This document shows, piece after piece, positions 18,021-26,405 of a DNA stretch of 41,910 nucleotides; within the stretch, counting starts at the first letter, position 1, and the number at the start of each line of letters is the position of its first letter. The notes under the pieces were generated by a model. The model made no database searches and was not told the DNA's origin. It saw nothing but the letters and a program-made list of their open reading frames with translations. Source of the stretch: CALOBA01 sp942491465 (lineage in GTDB: Bacteria; Pseudomonadota; Gammaproteobacteria; Chromatiales; Chromatiaceae); the NCBI GenBank assembly GCA_942491465.1, contig CALOBA010000022.1, forward strand, positions 1 through 41,910, given 5' to 3'. The position numbers and the translations under genes are program-made.

Positions 18021-18350
18021 ATGTTCAGATCGCGCCTAAGGCGATTGCCGGAAACTTTCATACCAGATGACGCAGGATTGACGTTCGCCTTCAAGGAGGG
18101 CTGGCGGGAACATAGCCCGCTATTTGACCGCCAGCCCGACGCCGAAGGCGGGCGTCAAGACAAGTCAGATGGTATGAAAGTTGACAGAAATCGCCTAACC
18201 CTGCTGTTGAGCTTGCCTATCCTGCTTTGCGCCTGCGCAGGCGGGGGACCGTCCGGGTTCAACCAGCACGACGAGCATCGGCACGACGGCGAGGGGCCGG
18301 TCGTCTACGGGCGCATCTCGGTCTCGGTCGACGCCATCGACGCCGACTGA
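18021..18350 (+). CDS. Small lipoprotein with a palindromic element inserted in frame at its N-terminus
   Basis: Removing the 156-bp element and one TAA leaves a clean 56-residue lipoprotein that begins MFRSRLTLLLSLPILLCAC: short basic start, hydrophobic core and an LCAC lipobox. The mature part is short, hydrophilic and His/Asp-rich (HDEHRHDGEG). With the element, the frame stays open for 109 residues, and the signal sequence is buried 53 residues in. The element also carries an in-frame ATG at 18174 (start MKVDRNRL) directly before the hydrophobic core, giving a plausible 58-residue lipoprotein precursor. The function is unknown. Which start is used cannot be told from sequence. Confidence 0.7.
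   Translation: MFRSRLRRLPETFIPDDAGLTFAFKEGWREHSPLFDRQPDAEGGRQDKSDGMKVDRNRLTLLLSLPILLCACAGGGPSGFNQHDEHRHDGEGPVVYGRISVSVDAIDAD
18040..18195. repeat. 156-bp palindromic element, family A copy 2, inside the lipoprotein gene
   Basis: Same ends and length as the copy at 16227, with three differences near the centre. It is flanked by TAA at 18037-18039 and 18196-18198. The net insertion is 159 bp, i.e. 53 codons. The inserted frame contains no stop and reads RLPETFIPDDAGLTF and so on. The target read CGCGCC-TAA-CCCTG before insertion. Confidence 0.88.
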
Positions 18351-18371
18351 CCGGCCGCGGCCTGCTCGCGA

Positions 18372-21300
18372 CTACAGCCCCAGCTCCCGCCAGCGTCGAT
18401 CGAGACGCTTGAGCGATATGGGATAGGCGGTGCCGAGCTGCTGGGCAAACAGCGAGACGCGCAGCTCCTCGAGCATCCAGCGGATCTCGGTCAGGCGGGG
18501 ATCATCGCGGCCCTCGCGCAGCGCGGCGGCCTGGCGCTCACGCCAGCGCTCCAGCAGCGGGCCGAGCTCGCGCAGCCGCTCCTGGTCGCGGCCGGCGGCG
18601 TGGGCGAGCTTTTCGGCGCGCTGGTCGGCGGCCTTCAGATAGCGCGGATAGTGCCGCAGCTGCCGGACCGGCACCTGCTGCAGGAAGCCGCGATAGACCA
18701 GGCCGTCGAGCTGGGCGCGCAGATCCAGCACCGCGTGCATCCAGTTGACCTGGGTGATGCCGGCGAGGCGCCGACGCAGCCGCTGATAGGCGTCGAGGAT
18801 GTCGGCGGCCAGCTCGCAGACGCCGTTGGCGGTCTCGATCAGGCGGCCCTTGTTGGCGCTGAGGCGTTGCTCGAAGCCGGCCTGATCGCGGATCGGCGGC
18901 TGCCCCTCGGTAAAGGTCAGGTCGATGGCCAGGGCGATCAGCTCGTCGCTGAGGTCCGGGGCCTTTGTCGTCCGCTTGCCGCCGCCCTTGCCGGCCGCGG
19001 CGGGCGCACCGGTGCCCACATCCGCAACCGGCGCCTTTGCATACTGCAGCCGCATCCGGTCCAGTCCCGGGAGGTTGCGGCGCAGATAGCGCAGATCGGC
19101 GCCCAGGCCGAGCATGATCAGCCGACGGATGCCCGCCCGGCTCGCCTCGGCGGCGCGGCCCTCGGCATCGAGCACCCGGATCGCGACGCTATCGCCCTGA
19201 TCCTGCAGCGCCGGAAAGCCCCGCAGCCGGATGCCGCCGCGGTCCAGATCGATCTGCTCCGGCAGCTCGCCGAAGTCCCAGCGGGTGATGCCGTCGCGCT
19301 CCAGGGTCGCGGCAGTGCCGCCCATGGGCAGATCGGCAAACCGTTGACCGCCCTCCCCGCCCCAGCGGCGCTTGAGCGCGACCAGATCGGCGCCCTCGGC
19401 GACGGCCTTGCCGCGCTCGTCCACCAGCCGGACCTTCATACGCAGGTGCTCGGGCACCACGTCCGCATCCCAGGCATCCTCGGGCACGCGCTCGCCGGTG
19501 AGCGCGTAGAGGACCTCGCCCAGGGCCTGCAACAACGGCCGGTCCGAAGGCTGAAGGCGCTTGACGACCCGGGCGGCGGTGTCGGGGATGGGCACGAAGC
19601 GCTTGCGCTGCTGCTTGGGCAGCCCGCGCAGCAGGGCGGCGACGCGCTCCTCCAGCAGCCCGGGCACCAGCCATTCCAGTCGCTGCGGGCTGACCTGATT
19701 GACCAGCGGCAGCGGCACCACCAGGGTCACGCCGTCGGCGCCATGGCCGGGATCGAAGTGATAGTCCAACGGCAGCGCGCTCGCGCCGATGTGCAGCTGG
19801 TCGGGGAAGGCGTCGGCGCTGACGGCGTGGGCGTCGGCGTGCATGACCCGGGCCAGGTCCATATGCAGCAGCTTCGGCTGCTCGCCGCTCGCCTTGCGCA
19901 GCCACTTTTCGAATTGGGGCTTGGAGAAGATGCCGCTGGGGATGCGCTCGGCGTAGAAGGCATAGATCGACTCCTCGTCGACGAGGATGTCGCGTCGCCG
20001 GGACTTGGCCTCCAAGTCATGAACATGGGCGATCAGGTCGGCATTGTGGCGCCAGAACGGGGCGCGGGTCTCGAAGTCGCCATCCACCAGCGCCGAGCGG
20101 ATGAACACCTCCCGCGCCTCCGCCGGATTGATCGGCCCGTAGTTCACCCGGCGGCGCGGCACCAGCACGACGCCGAACAGCGTGACCTTCTCGAACGCCG
20201 CGACCTGACCCGAATTCGCCTGCCAGTGCGGCTCCGACCAGGAACGCTTGATCAGATGCGCGCCGGCCTGCTCGATCCAACCGGGCTGGACGCGCCCGAC
20301 GATGCGCCCGTACTGGCGGGTCGTCTCCACCCGCTCGGCACAGACGATCCACTTGGGCGTGCGCCCGAACAGCGCCGAACTCGGGTGGATGTAGAAGCGG
20401 CCGTTGCGCGCGCCCTGGTATTCGCGTTGCTCGTCCTTGCGGCCGATGTTGCTGAGCAGCCCCGTCAGCAGGGCGCGGTGAATCTCCTCGAAGCTGCCCT
20501 CGGCCTCGCCCTCGCGGTGGCCCATGGCCTGCATCTGCTCGCGCAGCTGGGTGTGGATGTCGCGCCATTCCTGGACCCGGTTCCAGGACAGGAAGTGCTG
20601 CCGACACAGCTGCTGGAACTTGCGCCGGGACAGGGCCTTTTGCTCCTGCTCCAGGAAGCGCCAGAGGTTGATCAGGGCCAGAAAGTCCGACTCCTCATGG
20701 CGGAAGGTCGCGTGGATCTCGTCGGCGGCCTGCTGCTTGTCGAGCGGGCGCTCGCGAGGGTCCTGCACGCTGAGCGCGGCGGCGATGATCAGCATCTCGC
20801 GCAGGCAGTGATGGTCGGCGGAGGCCAGCAGCATGCGCCCGATGCGCGGGTCCACCGGCAGCCGCCCCAGCGCCCGGCCCAGCGGCGTGAGACGGCCTTG
20901 GCGATCGATCGCGCCCAGCTCCTCCAGGGTCCGGTAGCCGTCGCTGACCAGCCTGGAGTCCGGCGGCTCGACGAACGGGAACTGCTCGATGGCGCCGAAG
21001 CCGAGCAGCTTCATCTGCAGGATGACGGCGGCCAGGTTGGTGCGCTGGATCTCGGGCTCGGTGAAGGTGGCCCGCGCCGCGAAGTTGTCCTCGCTGTACA
21101 GCCGGATGCAGACGCCGGCGGCGACACGACCGCAGCGGCCCTTGCGCTGATCGGCCGAGGCCCGGGAGATGCGCTCCACCGGCAGTCGCTGCACCTTGCT
21201 GCGATGGCTGTAGCGGCTGATGCGCGCAAAGCCCGGATCGACAACGTAGTGGATGCCGGGCACGGTGAGCGAGGTCTCGGCGACATTGGTCGCCAGCACC

Positions 21301-22361
21301 ACGCGGCGCGTCCCGTGGGGCTGGAACACCCGCGCCTGATCCGCCGGCCCCTGCCGGGCATAGAGCGGCAGCACTTCGGTGGACGGCGGGTGGTGCTTGC
21401 GCAGGGTCTCGGCGGTCTCGCGGATCTCGCGCTCGCCGGAGAGAAACACCAGCACATCGCCGGGGCCGACCCGGGCCAGCTCGGCGACGGCATCGGAGAT
21501 CGCCTGCTGCATGGCGTCGTCGCGCTCGCCGGCGTGCTCGTCCTCGGGCGGGCGGTGGCGCACCTCCACCGGGTAGGTGCGACCGGAGACCTCGATCACC
21601 GGCGCCGCGTCGAAGAAGCGCGAGAAGCGCTGCGGGTCGATGGTCGCCGAGGTGACGATCAGCTTCAGCTCCGGGCGCTTGGGCAGGAGCTGCTTCAGAT
21701 AGCCGAGCAGGAAATCGATGTTGAGGCTGCGCTCATGCGCCTCGTCGATGATCAGGGTGTCGTATTCGTTCAGGAAACGATCGTGCTGGACCTCCGCCAG
21801 CAGGATGCCGTCGGTCATCAGCTTGACCGAGGTCTCGGGTCGCACCCGGTCGTGAAAGCGGACCTTATAGCCCACCGTCTGCCCCGTCTCGGTGCCCAAC
21901 TCACGGGCTACCCGACCGGCCAGACTGCGGGCGGCGATCCGCCGGGGCTGGGTATGACCGATGCGGCCATAGATCCCGCGACCGAGTTCGAGACAGATCT
22001 TCGGCAGCTGGGTGGACTTGCCGGAGCCGGTCTCGCCGCAGAGCACGATGACTTGATGACGCCCGATCAGCTCGCCGATCTCGCCGTGGCGCTGGCTGAC
22101 CGGGAGCTCAGGGGGGTAGGTGATTGCCGGCATGGCCGCCCGGCGGCGCTGCACCAGCGCCTCGGACTCGCGTAAGGTCCGCCGGATGCGGGCCATCCCC
22201 TCATCCGTTGGCTGGCCGTCGCGGGCGCGACGGCGCAGGCTATCCAGCTGCCGACGCAGCCGCCGACGATCTGCAATCAGGCAGTGGTCGAGATCGGGCT
22301 CGACGCGAACGGGCGTCGGCGCGACCTTGGGTTCAACTTCCAATCCCGGCCGATCCAGCAT
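18372..22361 (-). CDS. hrpA: ATP-dependent RNA helicase HrpA
   Basis: A 1329-residue DEAH-box helicase of full HrpA length. Motifs seen: GETGSGKS (109-116), DEAH (206-209), SAT (238-240) and QRKGRCGR (405-412). They are followed by the HA2/OB-fold helicase-associated region and the long C-terminal DUF3418-type domain typical of HrpA. In E. coli HrpA acts on structured mRNA and helps rescue stalled or collided ribosomes. It lies 36 bp downstream of the universal stress protein gene on the same strand, so co-transcription is likely. The chosen start MLDRPGLEVE has a poor ribosome-binding site, and a slightly later start cannot be excluded. Confidence 0.95.
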   Translation of the reverse strand: MLDRPGLEVEPKVAPTPVRVEPDLDHCLIADRRRLRRQLDSLRRRARDGQPTDEGMARIRRTLRESEALVQRRRAAMPAITYPPELPVSQRHGEIGELIGRHQVIVLCGETGSGKSTQLPKICLELGRGIYGRIGHTQPRRIAARSLAGRVARELGTETGQTVGYKVRFHDRVRPETSVKLMTDGILLAEVQHDRFLNEYDTLIIDEAHERSLNIDFLLGYLKQLLPKRPELKLIVTSATIDPQRFSRFFDAAPVIEVSGRTYPVEVRHRPPEDEHAGERDDAMQQAISDAVAELARVGPGDVLVFLSGEREIRETAETLRKHHPPSTEVLPLYARQGPADQARVFQPHGTRRVVLATNVAETSLTVPGIHYVVDPGFARISRYSHRSKVQRLPVERISRASADQRKGRCGRVAAGVCIRLYSEDNFAARATFTEPEIQRTNLAAVILQMKLLGFGAIEQFPFVEPPDSRLVSDGYRTLEELGAIDRQGRLTPLGRALGRLPVDPRIGRMLLASADHHCLREMLIIAAALSVQDPRERPLDKQQAADEIHATFRHEESDFLALINLWRFLEQEQKALSRRKFQQLCRQHFLSWNRVQEWRDIHTQLREQMQAMGHREGEAEGSFEEIHRALLTGLLSNIGRKDEQREYQGARNGRFYIHPSSALFGRTPKWIVCAERVETTRQYGRIVGRVQPGWIEQAGAHLIKRSWSEPHWQANSGQVAAFEKVTLFGVVLVPRRRVNYGPINPAEAREVFIRSALVDGDFETRAPFWRHNADLIAHVHDLEAKSRRRDILVDEESIYAFYAERIPSGIFSKPQFEKWLRKASGEQPKLLHMDLARVMHADAHAVSADAFPDQLHIGASALPLDYHFDPGHGADGVTLVVPLPLVNQVSPQRLEWLVPGLLEERVAALLRGLPKQQRKRFVPIPDTAARVVKRLQPSDRPLLQALGEVLYALTGERVPEDAWDADVVPEHLRMKVRLVDERGKAVAEGADLVALKRRWGGEGGQRFADLPMGGTAATLERDGITRWDFGELPEQIDLDRGGIRLRGFPALQDQGDSVAIRVLDAEGRAAEASRAGIRRLIMLGLGADLRYLRRNLPGLDRMRLQYAKAPVADVGTGAPAAAGKGGGKRTTKAPDLSDELIALAIDLTFTEGQPPIRDQAGFEQRLSANKGRLIETANGVCELAADILDAYQRLRRRLAGITQVNWMHAVLDLRAQLDGLVYRGFLQQVPVRQLRHYPRYLKAADQRAEKLAHAAGRDQERLRELGPLLERWRERQAAALREGRDDPRLTEIRWMLEELRVSLFAQQLGTAYPISLKRLDRRWRELGL

Positions 22362-22397
22362 TGACGCCAGCGACCCGGGGCCTCAACGCGTCGACGC

Positions 22398-22880
22398 TCA
22401 TGGCGCAGGCCCGTCGTCCTTGGGGATGCGCACGGCGAGCAGGTCGCAGGGCTCCCGGGCGAGGAGCGTACGCGACGTGGAGCCGAACAGCCGAGACAGC
22501 CAGTTGTGGTCGTGGGCGCCGACAACGATCAGGTCCACCTTCAGGTCCTGCGCCACATTCAGGATGCTCCGACCGGTCGGGCCGGACTCGACGATTCGAT
22601 CGCCGGGCGGGATGCCCAGGCGCTCTCCGAGAAGGTCCATCTGCTGCGCCGCCGCTGCGAGTAGCTCATGCTCGACCTCCATGTCCTCCGGCAGCACCGG
22701 ATCGGCAATGAATGCCCCGCCGGTGTATTCGGCACCGGAAGAGACATAGTCGACGACGTTGACCAGCGTCAAACGCGCCCCGAAGCGCTCGCGCAGCGCG
22801 ACCGCACGGGCGAGCACCGGTTCGGACTCCGGTGCGAAGTCCACCGCAACGAGCAGATGACGATACGGATCGGAGGTCAT
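22398..22880 (-). CDS. Universal stress protein, UspA family
   Basis: A single-domain Usp of 160 residues. The start YRHLLVAVDFAPESEPVL is the conserved first strand and loop. The C-terminal part, IVVGAHDHNWLSRLFGSTS, corresponds to the ATP-binding G-2x-G-9x-G(S/T) region, with D in place of the second G. ATP binding is therefore uncertain. The ATG at 22880 is preceded by GGAGGA at a good distance, which favours it over the ATG 15 bp upstream. It is likely in one transcript with hrpA. Confidence 0.9.
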   Translation of the reverse strand: MTSDPYRHLLVAVDFAPESEPVLARAVALRERFGARLTLVNVVDYVSSGAEYTGGAFIADPVLPEDMEVEHELLAAAAQQMDLLGERLGIPPGDRIVESGPTGRSILNVAQDLKVDLIVVGAHDHNWLSRLFGSTSRTLLAREPCDLLAVRIPKDDGPAP

Positions 22881-23012
22881 GGACGCTTCCTCCACCTCGA
22901 AAAGGCGCGATTCAGGCGATTAGCAAGTTGCCGACGAGCCAGCCGTCAAGCCTTGCCTGGGAGATCGCCGCGCCCGGTCAACCGATCGGGCAGGCGAATG
23001 ACCGGCTAGACC

Positions 23013-23600
23013 TCAGCGCCGTGCTGCGGGGAGGGGAGCGAAGTGCGGCTGCCAATTGTAGTGCCGCGACGGCGCGGGGGTCGCCACGGTGCCCGGGGCT
23101 GCCGGGGCCGAAACCGTCGACGGCGCAGCGGGCTCGGCCGCGACAGGCGCCTCGGCGGGTGCGGACTCCTCGGCGGCAGCAGCGGGCTCCTCGGTGGCAG
23201 CGGGCTCGGCGGCGGCAGCAGCGGGCTCCTCGGTCGCAGCGGGCTCGGCGGCGGCAGGTGCGGGCTCTTCGGTGGCAGCCGGCTCGGCGGCGGCAGGTGC
23301 GGGCTCCTCGGCAGCAGCAGACTCGGCTGCGGCAGGTGCGGCCTCCTCGGCCGCAGCAGGCGCGGGCTCTTCGGCAGCGGCAGGCTCAGGGGCCGGCGGC
23401 GTGTCAAGCTGCACCTGCCCGATCGGCGCGAGGTTCTCCTCGATCGCTGCTTGGGGCACCGGCGTGCTGTCGCCCGGGGCGAAGACAAAGAGATACACGA
23501 AGCCGACCACCAACAGGACACCCACGCCTCGGACCATGAAGGTTCCGATGTCGACACCCTCGGTCAGGTTGCGGACGATTCTCATCAGTTCACTGTACAC
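23013..23600 (-). CDS. Single-pass membrane protein with Ala/Pro/Glu repeat tail
   Basis: About 195 residues. GTG at 23600 has GAGGAA about 8 nt upstream; ATG at 23585 (start MRIVRNLTEGVDIG) is the alternative. One membrane segment follows the start (VGVLLVVGFVYLFVFA). Most of the rest is low complexity: roughly 13-residue repeats of the type EEPAPAAAEPAAT, at least five times, then a short tail ending YNWQPHFAPLPAARR. Such tails act as extended linkers in TonB- and periplasm-spanning proteins, but no family is recognised. Nothing in the neighbourhood suggests a partner. Confidence 0.7.
   Translation of the reverse strand: MYSELMRIVRNLTEGVDIGTFMVRGVGVLLVVGFVYLFVFAPGDSTPVPQAAIEENLAPIGQVQLDTPPAPEPAAAEEPAPAAAEEAAPAAAESAAAEEPAPAAAEPAATEEPAPAAAEPAATEEPAAAAAEPAATEEPAAAAEESAPAEAPVAAEPAAPSTVSAPAAPGTVATPAPSRHYNWQPHFAPLPAARR
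23140..23400. repeat. Coding minisatellite, unit about 39 bp
   Basis: Repeats of the type GGCTCCTCGGTGGCAGCGGG with related variants encode the EEPAPAAAEPAAT-like repeats of the membrane protein. Units are imperfect, but the 39-bp spacing is kept in the central part, so the frame is unaffected by loss or gain of a unit. Confidence 0.75.
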
Positions 23601-24228
23601 AAGCGTTTCCTCGTCGAAAAAATTTGTTTGGTCGCAGGCGCTGCGGTTGTATTCCGGCTTCAGGCTGCCTGAACCTTGCGTCCGGTTCAAGGCCGATCGG
23701 CATTGGCGACGGGCGGCTGTCGACCGCGCCGGCTCCCGCGACACGCAGTCGGCAACCGAATCCTGAACCATTCGGGCTAGGTAATTGCCCGAACTCCGAT
23801 GATCAAGGGCGCACATACCCGTCGTGTCGCCTCAACGTAGCGCAGACGCGGGGCTACACCCCCAGCCGACGCCACGACAACCAACCGGAAAGTGTAACAC
23901 GGAGCATGCCGAGCACACAGAACCCTACCGGCAGGATGATCCGAATCCTCGGCTCTTGGCACGATACCGCTCGCAGCGCGCCGACCGCGGGCTTTCGTCG
24001 ACACCGCAATCGCTGTAGCATCCTCACCGATGGCCTCGCCAAGTCGCCTTGTCGACCAGCCCCAAGCCACCCGTCAACGCCGAGCCGAGACTGACCTTGG
24101 GTATCCAATCGCGGGTCGCCGCTTTTCTGCTTCGGGTACGGTGCCCGTCTCGGGTCCACCCGCGCGAGCGGCTTCCTCATCGGCCCCGGCACCGCATCCA
24201 CCACCGAGCCCCGACCTCGACCGAGGAC
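23601..24228. other. No gene recognised (628 bp)
   Basis: The stretch lies between two divergent transcripts. The frame upstream of dusA is open but not conserved-looking. No RNA gene, convincing promoter or repeat was found. Confidence 0.5.
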
Positions 24229-24231
24229 ATG

Positions 24232-25194
24232 ATGGACAGGCGTCTCTGCATCGCGCCGATGATGGATTGGACCGATCGTCACTATCGCTATCTGGCGCGG
24301 CTGATCAGCCGACGGACGGTCCTCTACTCCGAAATGGTCACCACCGGCGCCTTGATCCACGGCGATACGGCCCGCTTCCTGCGCTTTCATCCCGCCGAGC
24401 ACCCGGTGGCGCTGCAGCTCGGCGGCTCGGAGCCGGAAGCACTGGCACATTGCGCCCGCGTCGGGGCCGATTGGGGATATGACGAGATCAACCTCAACGT
24501 GGGCTGTCCGTCCGATCGGGTCCAGTCCGGCCGCTTCGGCGCCTGCCTGATGGCGGAGCCGGCGCTGGTCGGTGAATGCGTCGCGGCGATGAAGGCGGCG
24601 GTTTCAGTCCCGATCAGCGTCAAGACCCGGATCGGGATCGACGAGCGCGACAGCTACGGGGAGTTGCTCGATTTCGCGCAACAGGTCGCCGGGGCGGGGT
24701 GCGACCTGTTGATCGTCCATGCCCGCAAGGCCTGGCTCAAGGGTCTGAGCCCGAAAGAGAATCGAGATGTCCCGCCGCTGCGCTACGAGGTCGTGCACCG
24801 GCTCAAGGCAGACCTGCCCGAGCTGCCGATGGTCATCAACGGCGGCGTCAAGACGCTGGCGCAGGCGCGGGATCAGCTTGAGCATGTCGATGGCGTCATG
24901 ATCGGCCGCGCCGCCTACCAAAACCCCTGGCTGTTGGCCGCCGCGGATGCGAGCATCTTCGACGACGACCATCCGCCACCGAATCAGCACGCGGTCGTCG
25001 ATGCCTTCGCCGCCTACGCGAGGGGACAGCTCGCAGAGGGCGTGCCGCTGAATGCGATGACCCGCCATCTGCTCGGACTCTTTCAGGGCTGCACGGGCGC
25101 CCGCGCCTGGCGCCGCCACCTCAGCGAGCACGCGCATCGCAGCGGCGCGGGCATCGAGGTCCTGTTGACGGCGGCAAGGCAGGTCGCCGCCTGA
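24232..25194 (+). CDS. dusA: tRNA-dihydrouridine(20/20a) synthase
   Basis: A 320-residue flavoenzyme reducing uridine 20/20a in the D-loop of tRNA. The N-terminus CIAPMMDWTDRHYRYL is the DusA FMN-site signature. NLNVGCPSDRVQSGRFGACL contains the catalytic Cys (C92). SVKTRIGIDE, VHARKAWLKGLSPKENR and NGGVKTL are all family-typical. GAGG at 24223-24226 fits the second ATG (24232) at 5 nt, while the first (24229) is rather close. The aspartic protease gene follows after 19 bp and is probably co-transcribed. Confidence 0.94.
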   Translation: MDRRLCIAPMMDWTDRHYRYLARLISRRTVLYSEMVTTGALIHGDTARFLRFHPAEHPVALQLGGSEPEALAHCARVGADWGYDEINLNVGCPSDRVQSGRFGACLMAEPALVGECVAAMKAAVSVPISVKTRIGIDERDSYGELLDFAQQVAGAGCDLLIVHARKAWLKGLSPKENRDVPPLRYEVVHRLKADLPELPMVINGGVKTLAQARDQLEHVDGVMIGRAAYQNPWLLAAADASIFDDDHPPPNQHAVVDAFAAYARGQLAEGVPLNAMTRHLLGLFQGCTGARAWRRHLSEHAHRSGAGIEVLLTAARQVAA

Positions 25195-25213
25195 GCACGA
25201 GAGCGCCCTAAGG

Positions 25214-25750
25214 TTGAACGACGAGCTTCCGACCCGCAACGACTTGGCCTCGCGCCTCGGCAAGGCCATGCTGTTCGGCGCCTGGATCGCCGGCCTGGCA
25301 CTGTTGGTGCTGTTCTTTCAGGATCTTTTGGAGGGACAGCACAACCCGAACCGCGCCCCGGTGCAGCTGGCGGATGACGAAGGCCTGGGCGGGGTCCTGC
25401 TGCAGCGCAACCGCATGGGACACTACGTCGCCAGCGGCACCATCAATGGCGAGCCGGTGACCTTCCTGATCGATACCGGGGCCACCGCTGTTGCGTTGCC
25501 GTTGGCGCTGGCCCGCCGCTTGGGGCTGCGACTGGTGCCGGGAGGCATGAGCAAGACCGCCAACGGGATGGTGGAGACCTGGGGTACACGCCTGGATTCC
25601 GTCGAGCTCGGGGGACTCGGGGTGCGCAATGTACGCGCGGCGGTGATGCCGAACATGCCGGGGGACGACGTGCTGCTCGGCATGAGTTACTTGAAGCACT
25701 TCGAGCTCATTCAGCGCGGCGACACCCTGACCCTGCGCCGTCCGCGTTGA
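25214..25750 (+). CDS. Membrane-anchored retropepsin-like aspartic protease (TIGR02281-type)
   Basis: 178 residues if started at the TTG, which follows AAGG directly and so is uncertain; ATG at 25268 is an alternative. A single N-terminal membrane segment (AMLFGAWIAGLALLVLFF) is followed by a clan AA domain with the catalytic FLIDTGATAVALP and the flap and psi-loop region ending VLLGMSYLKHFE. The active site probably faces the periplasm, as is usual for this family. A single D-T-G implies a homodimer. Located 19 bp after dusA. Confidence 0.85.
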   Translation: MNDELPTRNDLASRLGKAMLFGAWIAGLALLVLFFQDLLEGQHNPNRAPVQLADDEGLGGVLLQRNRMGHYVASGTINGEPVTFLIDTGATAVALPLALARRLGLRLVPGGMSKTANGMVETWGTRLDSVELGGLGVRNVRAAVMPNMPGDDVLLGMSYLKHFELIQRGDTLTLRRPR

Positions 25751-25821
25751 GGAGCGGGGCCTGCCGGATGCATCAGGGCGCGCACAGCGATGCCGCAGGC
25801 CCTGATTCATCCCGACCCGAA

Positions 25822-26247
25822 TCAGAGTCCCTGCAGGTTGGCGCCGTGCTGTGCCAGCCAGGCGGTATCCAGCTCCCAGGCGACATTGACCACATCGGGC
25901 TGCGCCAACATCAGGCCCTGGGCGCGCTTCTGGTGATCGATCAGCCCCTGTTGGGCCGCGATCATGGCCGGATCATCCTGGGCCTTGTCCGCCAGCTCCG
26001 GATGGATGATCGGCAGGAACATGATGGCCGGGAACGCCGGCGAGCGTGGCGACGACAGGGTTACGACGCCATTGTCGAAGCCGCGCACGCGAAACCGGTA
26101 GGGATAGTCGGAGACGATTGGGTCTGCTGCGAGCAGACTGTCGAGCTCCCCGACCCTGGGCTCGTGGCCGCTGCTGGCCCAAAAGAACAGACCGGCGGCG
26201 ACTGCGACGCCGATGATGATGGTGTAGATGCGGGTGAAATTGTCCAT
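25822..26247 (-). CDS. Hypothetical protein with N-terminal membrane anchor
   Basis: 141 residues from the ATG at 26247, with GAGG about 9 nt upstream. Residues 7-25 (IYTIIIGVAVAAGLFFWAS) form one membrane or uncleaved signal segment. The rest is soluble, with PYRFRVRGFDNGVVTLSSPR, and has no family I recognise. It is probably exported and anchored. It stands alone between convergent and divergent neighbours. Confidence 0.7.
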   Translation of the reverse strand: MDNFTRIYTIIIGVAVAAGLFFWASSGHEPRVGELDSLLAADPIVSDYPYRFRVRGFDNGVVTLSSPRSPAFPAIMFLPIIHPELADKAQDDPAMIAAQQGLIDHQKRAQGLMLAQPDVVNVAWELDTAWLAQHGANLQGL

Positions 26248-26405
26248 CTGGATGACCTCGTTGCTGGGCACGAATGCGGAACCGATTGAGAGACTTGGCT
26301 GGCGTGAGGTCCCGCAGCTTGCCCGCCGCGGGGGCAAAGATCCATGAAAATAGTCAAGAATTAGCCCGGCGCGGACCGATCCGCGGCGCCTTGGGGACCG
26401 GCGGA

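Noticed and set aside
18600..22175. A 1191-codon plus-strand frame opposite hrpA
   Set aside because: hrpA on the other strand has all its helicase motifs. The opposite frame is Gln/Ala/Leu-rich with no family resemblance.
23601..24228. tRNA or small RNA gene in the gap before dusA
   Set aside because: No cloverleaf, T-loop sequence or strong hairpin with a T tract was found there or elsewhere in the window.
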